Counted from the stretch's first letter, positions 20,605 to 29,435 are shown. The stretch is 62,201 bases of DNA from Candidatus Baldrarchaeum yapensis (GCA_016840465.1 JAEOSH010000007.1:1-62201), one strand, 5' to 3'. The notes: a model not told the origin generated them from the letters alone. Numbers and translations: made by a program.

Positions 20605-21144
20605 ATGGAAGTTTTCGAATGCATTTTCGGGAGGAGAAGTATAAGGCGTTTCAAAAGCAACCCGATACCGGAGGAGCACCTAAAGAAGATTTTGGAGGCG
20701 GCGATATGGGCCCCGTCTGCCGGTAACCTCCAAAGCTGGGAATTCATAGTCGTAAAGGATCAAAGACGAAAGGAAGCCCTGGCCAGAGCCGCTCTGAACC
20801 AGATGTTCATCGCAACGGCCCCCGTTGTCATAGTCGCCTGTGCAAACATGATGCGCTCCGCAAGCGTGTATGGAGAACGGGGTAGGAGGTTATATTGCCT
20901 GCTAGATACGGCGGCAGCAGTCCAGAATCTCATGCTCGCCGCATATGCCTTAGGTTATGGAACTTGCTGGATAGGTGCATTTAGGGATGAGGAGGTTATG
21001 AGAATCTTAAACATACCGCCGGAACTCCGCCCTGTTGCAATAATACCACTAGGAGTGCCAGCAGAAGAACCCCGCGCTCCGCCAAGAATGCCACTTAGAA
21101 ACGTGGTTCATGAAGAGGAATATGGGCGCCCATATCGCTTCTAA
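20605..21144 (+). CDS. Nitroreductase-family FMN oxidoreductase
   Basis: About 179 residues with the family opening IFGRRSIRRFKSNPIPEEHL, whose arginines contact FMN phosphate. WAPSAGNLQSWEFIVV follows, then AAAVQNLMLAAYALGYGTCWIGAF and IIPLGVPAE. It would reduce quinone, nitro or flavin-like substrates with NAD(P)H, but the substrate is unknown. AGAGGGG seven bases upstream decides ATG 20605 over the ATG at 20599. The stop TAA (21142-21144) directly abuts the stop of the convergent gene with no base between. Confidence 0.88.
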   Translation: MEVFECIFGRRSIRRFKSNPIPEEHLKKILEAAIWAPSAGNLQSWEFIVVKDQRRKEALARAALNQMFIATAPVVIVACANMMRSASVYGERGRRLYCLLDTAAAVQNLMLAAYALGYGTCWIGAFRDEEVMRILNIPPELRPVAIIPLGVPAEEPRAPPRMPLRNVVHEEEYGRPYRF

Positions 21145-21534
21145 TTATTTGAGATGCCCGTACTCCTCTAAGAACTCCAGCGATATATCTGATAAATTCC
21201 TCCTGACAAAAGAGATTGCCTTTGGTGTTAAGCAGGCTCTCACATATATGTTGCCGCATGATAATATGGCAACATACCCCTTCTTTTCCAACTTTTTCAA
21301 CGATGAAAGAACTAAGTTCGAAAGCTCCTCGTCACTAAGTAATAATCTGCCGTCTGGCAATTGAAATTCCTTTACATGTCTTAGAATTCTCTTTATACTC
21401 GATAAGTACCTTCGCTTAGTCTCATAAGGGCTTGCATAAAGCCACAAAATTATTATCAGGTCCACTAGCGAGAGATCCGGATCCGTGGACTGTATGTCCT
21501 TAAGTGCACGGGCCAACAGTTCCACTGCGGGCAT
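21145..21534 (-). CDS. Unrecognised helical protein, possibly winged-helix
   Basis: About 129 residues, soluble and mostly helical. Its C-terminal half has an NLVLSSLKKLEKKGYVAIL segment followed by NIYVRACLTPKAISFV, which looks like a recognition helix plus wing. I do not recognise the family. The start overlaps the upstream gene's stop as TAATG with GGAGG just before, so the two are translated together. A DNA-binding or regulatory partner role for the zinc-ribbon protein is a guess. Confidence 0.6.
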   Translation of the reverse strand: MPAVELLARALKDIQSTDPDLSLVDLIIILWLYASPYETKRRYLSSIKRILRHVKEFQLPDGRLLLSDEELSNLVLSSLKKLEKKGYVAILSCGNIYVRACLTPKAISFVRRNLSDISLEFLEEYGHLK

Positions 21535-22298
21535 TAACCTCCCACCCACTCGTAAGTTCCACTCACGTTCTTTATCACCATTCCCCTACTCAGAAGAGCC
21601 TCTAATGCGGCATCAGCTTGCTCGGAAGAAAAGCCCTCCTCAAGCATGAAATTCAGAAAGTCATCATAACTAGCTTGCGACATCCTCCTAAAGAACTCCA
21701 TGGCGACCTTGATAGGGTTCCTACTCTTGCGTGCCCTTACAGCGACTTTCCGCCGTACCCTTGATACGACGATACCTTCAACCCCACCGCTCATGTACTG
21801 AATGTGCCAGGGGTCCGGAAATATCACCATACCGTCACGTGCCATAGCTTCAATTCTTGATAACGCCCATTCTTCCTCAAGCCCATACTTTGCACAGAGT
21901 TTCCTAAAATCGTTTAGGTGTAACGGTTTCTGGCTGCAGCGCTCCTCCAATAACTTGAGTAATCTTCTTACCTTAGAATGCTCCGCAATCACAATTTCCT
22001 CAGCGCTACCTTTCTCCGCTCTCTCTTTCTCCTTTTCCGTAACTTCTAAAATTTCGAGAACCTTTTCTCGTTGCGCCTCCAATAATCTCTTAAAATCTTT
22101 CCATCCATCCCTCATGTTGAACTTCTTAACGAGAAGCGCGGCCTTGTACTTGTCATCAACTATGATGGCATTAGCGGTGCTTATCTTAATGACCTTCCCA
22201 CAATAGCTACATACTCTGGTCTTCTGCCCGATAGGGGAGTATGTAAAGTGCCCGCAGTGCTGGCATCGGAACACTAGGTACCGGTCCGCCAAGGGCAC
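21534..22298 (-). CDS. DUF1922-like zinc ribbon protein with helical/winged C-terminus
   Basis: The first 45 residues form a zinc ribbon (CQHCGHF and VCSYCGKVIKI) with a YLVFRC opening like the archaeal DUF1922 ribbon. A charged helix follows around 75-100. Two segments then look like winged helices: HLNDFRKLCAKYGLEEEWALSRIEAMARDG at ~128-157, and a matching SYDDFLNFMLEEGFSSEQADAALEALLSRG at ~210-239, each with an aromatic/hydrophobic wing. The two have the same layout, so they may be an internal duplication. The GTG start at 22298 sits behind GGGG. Function unknown; nucleic-acid binding is likely. Confidence 0.68.
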   Translation of the reverse strand: MPLADRYLVFRCQHCGHFTYSPIGQKTRVCSYCGKVIKISTANAIIVDDKYKAALLVKKFNMRDGWKDFKRLLEAQREKVLEILEVTEKEKERAEKGSAEEIVIAEHSKVRRLLKLLEERCSQKPLHLNDFRKLCAKYGLEEEWALSRIEAMARDGMVIFPDPWHIQYMSGGVEGIVVSRVRRKVAVRARKSRNPIKVAMEFFRRMSQASYDDFLNFMLEEGFSSEQADAALEALLSRGMVIKNVSGTYEWVGG

Positions 22299-22382
22299 CC
22301 CCTACCATTGCAAATATTAGAGGCGATGGAATTTTAACTGATGTGATGCGGACAAGAGAGGTATCACTGGGAGTGTATAGAT

Positions 22383-22964
22383 TTGGAAAGCGATGTTGAA
22401 ACACTTGCCGAATTGAAGAAGTATCTTGAAACGGAAATAGAGAAGCGAATGAAGGAAGTAAATATGCTCAAGAAATTTCTACGTGTAATCGACAATCTAC
22501 TCGTTAAAAAGAGTTTCGTGCGCGCATCTGAGATGTTAAAAGGGGGCGAAGTCCCGCACATGGAAACCAGAAAAATAGTATCTCAAAAGACCGGGGAAAC
22601 TCTCGCATACATGTACATAGAACCGAAGAGAGTGAGGATAGTTATAAGTGAAAACGTAATCGTGGACTCGCGGTCCGCGCCCTTCAGATCTTTCTTCGTC
22701 GGTAGAGTTCTAGAACCGTTGCGCAGAAAGGATGTGGAACTGAAAAAAATGGGTAAGATATCGGATGAGGAGGCTTTTAACTATGATATAATTCTCGATG
22801 GGAATATAGTCAGGGAAATAATACTGGAAAACTACGGCACAGGGGAACAACTCAGAAGACTCGAGGACAAACTGAGATGGACCCTAGAAACCGCAATGAA
22901 AAGTTTAAGAGCCGAGACCAGAACAGAAGATAGCCGCTATTCTGATTACTACCAAGAGTGGTAA
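22383..22964 (+). CDS. Conserved-looking archaeal coiled-coil protein
   Basis: 193 residues. Residues 5-45 form a charged coiled coil (ETLAELKKYLETEIEKRMKE and on). A globular alpha/beta part follows, including ETLAYMYIEPKRVRIVISE, then a helical tail. There are no membrane segments or catalytic motifs. I do not recognise a named family, though similar proteins occur in archaea. It starts at TTG 22383, because no ATG or GTG is in frame after the upstream stop. Its last bases overlap the frame of the phosphodiesterase gene, suggesting one operon. Confidence 0.65.
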   Translation: MESDVETLAELKKYLETEIEKRMKEVNMLKKFLRVIDNLLVKKSFVRASEMLKGGEVPHMETRKIVSQKTGETLAYMYIEPKRVRIVISENVIVDSRSAPFRSFFVGRVLEPLRRKDVELKKMGKISDEEAFNYDIILDGNIVREIILENYGTGEQLRRLEDKLRWTLETAMKSLRAETRTEDSRYSDYYQEW

Positions 22965-22966
22965 CA

Positions 22967-24250
22967 ATGGAGGAACTCGTGGAGGAAGCCCTGAAAATAG
23001 TAAGACCGGCAAAGTTCCTCGAAAACCTCTATTTGCCAAATTACGAGAGAAATGTTTTCATGGTCATGCCAACAGCATATGCACTCATGGGGATTGAGGT
23101 AGAAAACAGAAGGACTCTTCTCGGAAACAAGAAGATAAAAAAAGTCTTCGAAGACGCCGGATGCATGAGCGTAAAAAACGTAATCGCCATACTAATAGAC
23201 TCTCTCGGATTCGAACAGATACCCTACTCTAGAATCCTGATGAGAGCAAGGGAGTCCGGTAACCTCATTTTACTATCCTCCGTGTTTCCCACAATAACAT
23301 CAACCGTTCTGACATCCATATACACGGGAGTTCCGCCAGAATGTCATGGAATTGTCGGGTTCAAAATATACATCCCCGAAATAGGTAACGTTGTGGACAC
23401 TCTCAACATGTGCACCCTCGATGCACGTGAAAGGGACGCCCTGCCATCAGTAGGCGTCAACATAAAGGTGTTCATGTGGGAACAAACAGTATATGAAAAC
23501 GTGAGCGATGACCACTTACATGTAAGACTGTTAGAGAGTGCAATTGCCAGAACGGGGATCTCTAAACTCATTTCCGAGGATGTAAAACACCTGCTGGGAT
23601 ATCACAACATGATCGATTGTTTTTCAACCGCAAGAGAATTGTTAACAAGATATCAAGACAGAAAAATATTAATGGAAATATATACGGGGCTCTTAGACGA
23701 ATTGGCGCACGTTTACGGGCCAAATAGCCGTGAATACATGCTGGGATTGCGGTATCTCGAAGAAAATCTGCTAAGGCTGGCATTTGAACTTGACGACCGA
23801 ATCTGCGAAAATACGGCGGTTCTCATATTTTCTGATCACGGACAAGTGGAGCTGGGCAACGGTGAAGTTGTGAAACTAAAGAGAGAGGACTTCGAAGAAG
23901 CAAAGGAGTTCCTTCTTGCAAGACCAGGAAAGAGCGGGAGAATAATGCACTTTTACGTTAAAGAGGAGAAAGTAGACGAGTTTAGAAAGTGGATCGAGGA
24001 CAAGACGGGAGGAAAACTGGTGATGGAATTTGACCGTATCTTTAAACGTGTTTACCCGTACAAGAAAAACAAGGACGCGATCAAAGCGAGACTCGGAAAC
24101 TTGATAGGATTCTTCGAAATGGTAATTGAAAGAGATGAGGAGGAAATTCTGCCACCTAGAATCGTAAGTTCTCATGGCTCTCTCCTGCTTAATGAACTTG
24201 TAGTCCCACTTGCGTTCTTCCGTCTCAGTGATCTGAGAACAATCATTTGA
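22967..24250 (+). CDS. Alkaline-phosphatase-superfamily phosphodiesterase/nucleotide pyrophosphatase
   Basis: 427 residues. NVIAILIDSLGF (~72) gives the first metal Asp. SSVFPTITSTVLTSIYTGVPP supplies the nucleophilic Thr, followed by CHGIVGF. DELAHVYGPNS (~246) and LIFSDHGQVE (~288) complete the metal set seen in type I phosphodiesterases. The substrate could be a nucleotide, phospholipid or phosphonate ester. No signal peptide is visible, so it is probably cytoplasmic. The ATG at 22967 is preferred to an in-frame GTG at 22958. It lies downstream of the coiled-coil gene with overlap. Confidence 0.85.
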   Translation: MEELVEEALKIVRPAKFLENLYLPNYERNVFMVMPTAYALMGIEVENRRTLLGNKKIKKVFEDAGCMSVKNVIAILIDSLGFEQIPYSRILMRARESGNLILLSSVFPTITSTVLTSIYTGVPPECHGIVGFKIYIPEIGNVVDTLNMCTLDARERDALPSVGVNIKVFMWEQTVYENVSDDHLHVRLLESAIARTGISKLISEDVKHLLGYHNMIDCFSTARELLTRYQDRKILMEIYTGLLDELAHVYGPNSREYMLGLRYLEENLLRLAFELDDRICENTAVLIFSDHGQVELGNGEVVKLKREDFEEAKEFLLARPGKSGRIMHFYVKEEKVDEFRKWIEDKTGGKLVMEFDRIFKRVYPYKKNKDAIKARLGNLIGFFEMVIERDEEEILPPRIVSSHGSLLLNELVVPLAFFRLSDLRTII

Positions 24251-24330
24251 ATGGCAATTAGGTAAGAGTTAAAGTTCTTTCGGGCCAAAATATTAAACCG
24301 GAAAAATATCAAACTTTCAAAGTGAGGAAG

Positions 24331-25488
24331 ATGATCTTCAGGGTTTTTAGATATTCAAAGCCAACCGAAAAGGAATGCAAGGTCTGCGGAAAGAAAAGCA
24401 TACTAATTGCGGAAGTGCTGGGCGTATGTGGCGAATGTATAAGGGAAAATCCCGAAAGCGCACTCCCCTATGCAAGAGAGGCCCATGCCTACAGTAAGAG
24501 AATGTTTAACCTCCCCTCTGAACCTCCTAGGGATAAAAATGGCGTAAAATGCGGAATGTGTGTCAATCAGTGTCAGATACCCGAAGGTGGATTGGGTTTT
24601 TGCGGTCTCGTCAAGAACGTTGGAGGAAAACTCGTAAGACTTGCAGGCACCCCAGAAAAGGGATTACTTGAATGGTATTATGATCCGTTGCCGACAAATT
24701 GTGTTGCATATTTTGTATGCCCTGGCTGCACGGGGGCTGGATATCCAAAATACGCCTATAGAAATGGCCCGGAGGTTGGATACGAGAATCTGGCAGTATT
24801 TTACGGATCATGTACATTTGATTGCCTATTCTGCCAAAACTGGCACTTTAGGGACCTGACTGCAAAACTTCGCCCCTTGATGAGCGCAAAGGAACTCGCA
24901 AGCAAAGTGAACAAGCGTGTAAGTTGCATTTGCTACTTTGGCGGAGACCCTAGCTCTCAAATGCTACATGCTCTTAGGACATCCGAACTTGCAATCGAAA
25001 GGGCAAAGCAGTGGAATGGAATAATGAGAATATGCTGGGAGACCAACGGTACCATGAATTGGCGTCTTCTTGAAAAAGCAGCAGAATTATCGTTTGAAAG
25101 TGGTGGATGCATAAAATTCGATCTTAAGGCCTGGACCGAATCGATAAACATAGCCCTCACAGGTGTGACTAATAGACAAACGCTAGAAAACTTCCGCAAA
25201 CTCGGAAAGTACTTCCATGAAAGACCAAACCCGCCATTCCTGATAGCAAGTACTCTACTGGTTCCTGGATATGTGGACACAGAGGAGGTCCGCCAGATAG
25301 CATCATTTCTGGCAGATATAAGCCCTGACATTCCGTACTCTCTACTTGCATTCCATCCACAATATCTGATGAGCGATCTTCCAACAACTAGCCGAAGACA
25401 CGCGGAGGAATGCCTGAAAGCAGCAAAGGAGGAAGGTCTTACCAATGTCCATATAGGTAACGTGTGGTTGCTGTCAAATGCTTATTAA
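24331..25488 (+). CDS. Radical SAM protein of the PflA-like / AmmeMemoRadiSam-related group
   Basis: The N-terminus carries extra zinc-ribbon-like cysteines (CKVCGKK, CGECIRE) and the family block CGMCVNQCQIPEGGLGFCG. The [4Fe-4S] motif CTFDCLFCQNWHFRD lies near 165-180. Then come YFGGDPSS, WETNGTMN, KFDLKAWTE and AFHPQY. This layout is COG1313/COG1180-like. AmmeMemoRadiSam enzymes are often genetically linked with MEMO proteins; one is at 45.9-46.7 kb, but not adjacent. The substrate is unknown. ATG 24331 is preferred to GTG 24322. Its TAA abuts the convergent gene's stop. Confidence 0.82.
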   Translation: MIFRVFRYSKPTEKECKVCGKKSILIAEVLGVCGECIRENPESALPYAREAHAYSKRMFNLPSEPPRDKNGVKCGMCVNQCQIPEGGLGFCGLVKNVGGKLVRLAGTPEKGLLEWYYDPLPTNCVAYFVCPGCTGAGYPKYAYRNGPEVGYENLAVFYGSCTFDCLFCQNWHFRDLTAKLRPLMSAKELASKVNKRVSCICYFGGDPSSQMLHALRTSELAIERAKQWNGIMRICWETNGTMNWRLLEKAAELSFESGGCIKFDLKAWTESINIALTGVTNRQTLENFRKLGKYFHERPNPPFLIASTLLVPGYVDTEEVRQIASFLADISPDIPYSLLAFHPQYLMSDLPTTSRRHAEECLKAAKEEGLTNVHIGNVWLLSNAY

Positions 25489-26892
25489 CTAAAAAATGTG
25501 CATTTGTGAAATTCTTAACGGCGGAGCGCCCACTCCAACCGGGATATCGCCCTCCGTATGCGCGTATAACCTGACCTTCTTCCCTATCCCGTTGATACCG
25601 TTTAAAAACTTACTTATCTCCTCACTAACAGTCAGATCTCTTACAGCAATCTTTATCTCTCCCTTCTCTATCAAAAATGCTATCTGAGGCTTTATGGTTA
25701 TTCTTCCTCCTTCTATCTCAACCCCTCGTACACCGTGCAAGTAGAACCCAAGATCTACACCCTCTATCAATTCTTCAAGGGACCAATCCTTAGATCTCAC
25801 ATACACGTTGCCTGGAATTGCGTGAGGCACGGATCGTAGTCCTCTCCCGTTACCCGTTGGCTCCTCCCCCATCAATGTTGCGTGCAACTTTGTGTTTATG
25901 ATGGTCACAAGATATCCATCCTCCATGATCTTCTTTCTCCGTGTCCTCACACCCTCATCATCGAAGGCGTAGGACCCATATCCATTCGACAACATCGGAT
26001 CATCGAAAATTGTCAATTCCTCGCTTGCAACTCTTGTACCTATGAGCTCCGTTGGTTGCTGTCCACTGACAAAAATACTATCCGAGGTGAACTTCTCAAG
26101 CAGAATCTTATATATTGCCATAGCACTCAAATCGCAATCTAAAACCACTGGTAATCTTCTTCCTCTCCATAAAGGATTAAGAACCCTCGCACCTGTCAAA
26201 TGCCTAGCAATACCCGCACAATTGTTCACTAACTGCTCAATAATTCCAGAAAACATAACCTCCATGCCGCCAACACTGCCCACCCTAAACCCCATTCCAA
26301 GCACCTTTCTACGCGGAACCTTAACATTAACCTCAAATTCTACCCCGGAAAATGGTCTCTCCTCATAAATGTCTGTGCCATCACTGCCCAGCACCCTTTT
26401 AGAAATCTTCCTATAGGTCATCCTTGTCCTCGAACTCAAATAATAGGTCCCTAACACATCAATGGCAAGTGCGCGTATCTTTGATAAGAAGTCCGCAAAA
26501 TCAGACGGGCTTAAACTTGTAGGAGGAAGTCTCTCGGGAATCACAAAACTTCCCTGCCCTGCGCCCCAATCGAAAATTTTACTGCTTAACTGATGAAGCT
26601 TTGCATAACCGCACAGTGTTGCGGCAAATACGGCTCGATCTAGGGCCTTTTGTAAACCTTCGGGCGAAATATCGTCAGTAACTTCTATTCCCCAGCCCCT
26701 CTTGGTGAGAACCCTAGCGACTCCGTATTTTCTCCTAGACTGCTCTCTAATGAAGGTACCATCACATCCCTCAACACTGAAAGTCTCCTCCTGTACGAGT
26801 ACGACTTCCGCGTGCAGCGCGCCCTTATCAGTGATGCCTTTTAATACCTCGTGTATTGAACCCACAGGACTTATGTCCCCCGTCTGTAACAC
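25489..26892 (-). CDS. TldE/PmbA-like protein (TldD superfamily, no HExxxH)
   Basis: The 467-residue protein follows the TldD/PmbA fold: an N-terminal half with QSRRKYGVARVLTKRGWGIEV and DRAVFAATLCGY, and a C-terminal half with RLPVVLDCDLSAMAIYKI, DDEGVRTRRK, GNGRG and PGNVYV. At the position where TldD carries its zinc-binding HExxxH, this protein reads LSAMAIYKILLEKF, so it should be the non-catalytic TldE-type partner. The TldD subunit is not in the window. TldD/TldE together clip unfolded peptides. It starts at GTG 26892. Very close convergent spacing separates it from the radical SAM gene. Confidence 0.82.
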   Translation of the reverse strand: MLQTGDISPVGSIHEVLKGITDKGALHAEVVLVQEETFSVEGCDGTFIREQSRRKYGVARVLTKRGWGIEVTDDISPEGLQKALDRAVFAATLCGYAKLHQLSSKIFDWGAGQGSFVIPERLPPTSLSPSDFADFLSKIRALAIDVLGTYYLSSRTRMTYRKISKRVLGSDGTDIYEERPFSGVEFEVNVKVPRRKVLGMGFRVGSVGGMEVMFSGIIEQLVNNCAGIARHLTGARVLNPLWRGRRLPVVLDCDLSAMAIYKILLEKFTSDSIFVSGQQPTELIGTRVASEELTIFDDPMLSNGYGSYAFDDEGVRTRRKKIMEDGYLVTIINTKLHATLMGEEPTGNGRGLRSVPHAIPGNVYVRSKDWSLEELIEGVDLGFYLHGVRGVEIEGGRITIKPQIAFLIEKGEIKIAVRDLTVSEEISKFLNGINGIGKKVRLYAHTEGDIPVGVGAPPLRISQMHIF

Positions 26893-26942
26893 TTCCCGTT
26901 CTCTATTCTAATCTTTTAATAACCCTGCGCAACCTATATTAG

Positions 26943-27152
26943 TTACTCCTCCCTGTAAAGCGAGAAACCGAATATTAGGAGGAAAAGCATCACCATAAGT
27001 ACCGGAACCCATTGGTCTGGCTGTCCATGCACCAGCAATACTATTAGAATTATCATCAGAATGACGGCGAACGTGAGCATGCCTATTGCCGCAACAGTAG
27101 CTTTGCTAACCTTCCTTATCTCCTCGGACAGTGAGGTCTCCTTATTCATCAT
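26943..27152 (-). CDS. Small two-helix membrane protein
   Basis: About 69 residues with a charged N-terminus, then two hydrophobic helices (VAAIGMLTFAVILMIILIVLL and WVPVLMVMLFLLIFGFSLY) and an REE end. GGTG lies shortly before twin ATGs at 27152/27149. I recognise no family. It is plausible as a gene because of its ribosome site and clean membrane pattern. It is transcribed toward the TldE-like gene, 50 bases upstream. Confidence 0.55.
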   Translation of the reverse strand: MMNKETSLSEEIRKVSKATVAAIGMLTFAVILMIILIVLLVHGQPDQWVPVLMVMLFLLIFGFSLYREE

Positions 27153-27333
27153 TAACACCACACGCTTGCCACCACTTTAATACACACCTCGCACTTTTAT
27201 AACCTGCGGATCATGGGGTTAGCGATCCTGTAAAAATAAAATTTGTGCAATTTCGAGCACATGGTTCATCGGCAATTCTAATAAATGCTCGAATGTCCAA
27301 AGCCCCATAACGACCGTTTCACATGAGTGTAAA

Positions 27334-27342
27334 TTTTTAAAT
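27334..27342 (+). promoter_or_regulatory. TATA box for the coiled-coil gene
   Basis: TTTTTAAAT lies about 60 bases before the GTG at 27399. The leader contains GGTGAGGG. Confidence 0.55.
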
Positions 27343-27398
27343 GACCATTCGCTCTACGCAAACGTACATATAGCAAGAAAAACGGTGAGGGTAACTCT

Positions 27399-28292
27399 GT
27401 GCAGTTAGAGGAAGTGAAATCTCTAGCATTGCAGATCTCCGACTTGCGAAAGAGAAGATTTGAAATAATAGAAGAGTTAAAGAAATTGCGAGAAACGGCA
27501 AGGAAATACAGAGAGGAGAGGGATAAGATAAACGCAAAGGTCAAGGAGATATCAGAGAAAATAAGGGAGATAAGAAGCCGCAGGGGAGAGATAATAGAAA
27601 ATCTGAAATTCTTGAGGGAAGTAAGGAGAACTCTGCGCGAAAAAATAAGAAAAATAATAGGAGAAATCCGAGAAATCCGAGGATCTATGCCAAAGGTGCG
27701 CGGAAACCCTCAACGCCTCTTAGAACTGAGGGATCGCCTCGATTGGAGAATACAAACGGAGGCACTTTCGCTCGAAGAGGAGAAGAGATTGATAAAGGAG
27801 ATAATCCGTATAGAACAGGAGTTGCTCGTATACTACGAACGAGAGGAAAAAAGGGCTCAAATAGAGAATCTGAGGAAGCATCTCGATGAACTCAGAACCC
27901 AACTTGAGGAGCTACAGGGAAAGATAGATGAGGAGCAAAAGAAAGTTGATGAGTACAACCAGCAAATAGAGGAATTAATGAAGATGAGAGACGAATATAA
28001 ACAGCAGGCAGACGCCTATCACAAGAACTATCTAAATGCACGGGAAAGAATAAGGGCCCTCGAGCAAGAGTTGGAAAACATTTCACAAATGATAAAAGAT
28101 GGAACGAAAAAGCTAAAAGAGGCAAAGGCCATGGCGCTTGCACAGAAAATCCTAGAGAGGTGGAAAGAGGAGGAGGAAATGATACGCGAAAGGGTAAAAC
28201 GAATAGAGGAGAAGTTCAAGAAGACGAGAAGGTTAACCTTAGAAGAATTCATTCTTCTACAACAATATAGGGATCTACTCAAGAAGTCGTAA
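27399..28292 (+). CDS. Archaeal coiled-coil protein (COG1340-like)
   Basis: 297 residues, almost entirely coiled coil, rich in Lys, Glu and Arg with heptad leucines throughout. There is a short break around 95-125 (GSMPKVRGNPQRLLELRDR). It ends with LTLEEFILLQQYRD, typical of the COG1340 family found across archaea. It has no enzymatic motifs. A structural or scaffolding role is likely; the partner is unknown. GTG 27399 follows GGTGAGGG by a usual distance. Downstream genes on the same strand encode the longin-like protein. Confidence 0.78.
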   Translation: MQLEEVKSLALQISDLRKRRFEIIEELKKLRETARKYREERDKINAKVKEISEKIREIRSRRGEIIENLKFLREVRRTLREKIRKIIGEIREIRGSMPKVRGNPQRLLELRDRLDWRIQTEALSLEEEKRLIKEIIRIEQELLVYYEREEKRAQIENLRKHLDELRTQLEELQGKIDEEQKKVDEYNQQIEELMKMRDEYKQQADAYHKNYLNARERIRALEQELENISQMIKDGTKKLKEAKAMALAQKILERWKEEEEMIRERVKRIEEKFKKTRRLTLEEFILLQQYRDLLKKS

Positions 28293-28401
28293 CGGCATAA
28301 AGTCCACGGTAATATGAAACAATATATTTCCGCGTTCTAAATTTTCTGACAACACCAAACCCATTAAAGCGGGGGGCCTCTCTCTGATACATGCAATACT
28401 A

Positions 28402-28761
28402 GTGCTCGAAGACTCAGGGATTCCGGTCGTTGTGAAAAGTTTGAGACCTCTTCCGACAAATGAGGTCCTTATCTCAGGATACCTCGTTGCCTTGGACTCC
28501 CTTGCAAGAACACTATCCATGGGGAGGTGTCAACTTTACAGGACCGAAAAATACAACCTTATCTTCTCTCACAACGGCAACATAATAGTAGTACTAATAA
28601 CGGACCCTCACGATGAGATTGAACGCGCAAGAGAACTCGCAGACAAAATTCTGGCAGAAATCTCAAATTTGAAGAACGAAGACCCCGAATATCTGGAACA
28701 GGTTCTGGAGAAGTACATACCATTGGGAATATCAGAACAATTTTCTATACGCGCGGATTAA
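28402..28761 (+). CDS. Longin/roadblock-like small protein
   Basis: From GTG 28402 this reads 119 residues. The open frame before it continues the likely first beta strand (LIHAILVLEDSGIPVVV), which matches the opening of longin-like domains. A helix (NEVLISGYLVALDSLARTL) and strands YNLIFSHNGNIIVVLIT follow, then a helical tail. That order is longin-like. No ATG, GTG or TTG precedes the strand in frame, so initiation may use CTG 28384 or ATA 28387, or GTG 28402 with a shortened fold. Its last 30 bases overlap the convergent gene. A trafficking-type GTPase partner is possible: an Arf-like GTPase lies 12 kb away. Confidence 0.6.
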   Translation: MLEDSGIPVVVKSLRPLPTNEVLISGYLVALDSLARTLSMGRCQLYRTEKYNLIFSHNGNIIVVLITDPHDEIERARELADKILAEISNLKNEDPEYLEQVLEKYIPLGISEQFSIRAD

Positions 28762-29112
28762 AAGTCTCAAAAGACCGCTCATATGCTTATAATTAAGCTT
28801 CACAGGTATGAATAACTGCTTTATTTGCCCGTTTTCCTTATAAAGCATCAAGAACCCATCCTTCGTTTTCTGGAATTCGACATCATAGAGCTTTCCGTGT
28901 ATTGAGAAGGATCTACCATCTGCAAGCATCCTCATCAACTCCATCAACTCATCTTTTGTCATCTTAAGCGAGGCCTTGCTCTTACCAAGATTCATCTCTA
29001 ACTCGTAAATCTTTGTCTTTTTTAGAAGTTTGCCCACCACGGTCTCCTTCAGAAGCATGTTGTCTACCTGTGCAATGATTCTCTCGCCGTTCCCTTTCAT
29101 TGCCACCACCAT
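28732..29112 (-). CDS. Unrecognised small beta-rich protein
   Basis: 126 residues, no membrane segments. Alternating strands (RIIAQVDNMLL, KIYELEMNLGKSKASLKM) are followed by a helix (DELMELMRMLADG), further strands and a basic C-terminus (LLRLLIRAYRKLF). GAGGTGAT sits five or six bases before the ATG at 29112. A TATA-like TTTTTATATG lies around 29157-29166. I do not recognise the family. Its 3' end overlaps the convergent longin-like gene by 30 bases. Confidence 0.6.
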   Translation of the reverse strand: MVVAMKGNGERIIAQVDNMLLKETVVGKLLKKTKIYELEMNLGKSKASLKMTKDELMELMRMLADGRSFSIHGKLYDVEFQKTKDGFLMLYKENGQIKQLFIPVKLNYKHMSGLLRLLIRAYRKLF

Positions 29113-29435
29113 CGCCGATCACCTCGTTTCTTCCTCATAATATAATAAATAGTTGTCATATAAAAAGTTATTTTTTGAAGTGATATCTATTACAACTATG
29201 AGTTGTAAAGAAATTGCTCTTTTATTCTTAAAAAGGCATTGCGGTACTGATGCTTTTCATGCAAGAATGTAAAGCAACCTCTGAACCTATGTCATACGTT
29301 TTGTTGACAAAATGCCGAAATGCCGAAAGCCTATCACTGATAACATCGATGACCGCCACGCCTATCGGCTTGATTTAAATAATTCCTCGTGACCAAAATA
29401 CACGATATGTGTCTCACTAAAAGAAGTGATTCGAA
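29113..29435. other. Intergenic region between divergent genes
   Basis: No gene is seen in these 323 bases. The left end holds a minus-strand TATA-like TTTTTATATG (29157-29166) for the gene at 28732-29112. The right end has GATTTAAATAA (29373-29383) about 55 bases before nreA. In between is A+T-rich sequence with a short direct repeat (ATGCCGAA at 29311 and 29319). Confidence 0.5.

Noticed and set aside
24331-25488. A complete AmmeMemoRadiSam system in the window
   Set aside because: The MEMO gene is 20 kb away and no AMMECR1 gene is seen. The link is only a family association.
29311-29326. ATGCCGAA direct repeat as a CRISPR or att site
   Set aside because: Only two copies, adjacent, eight bases each. 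Too little for an array or integration site.
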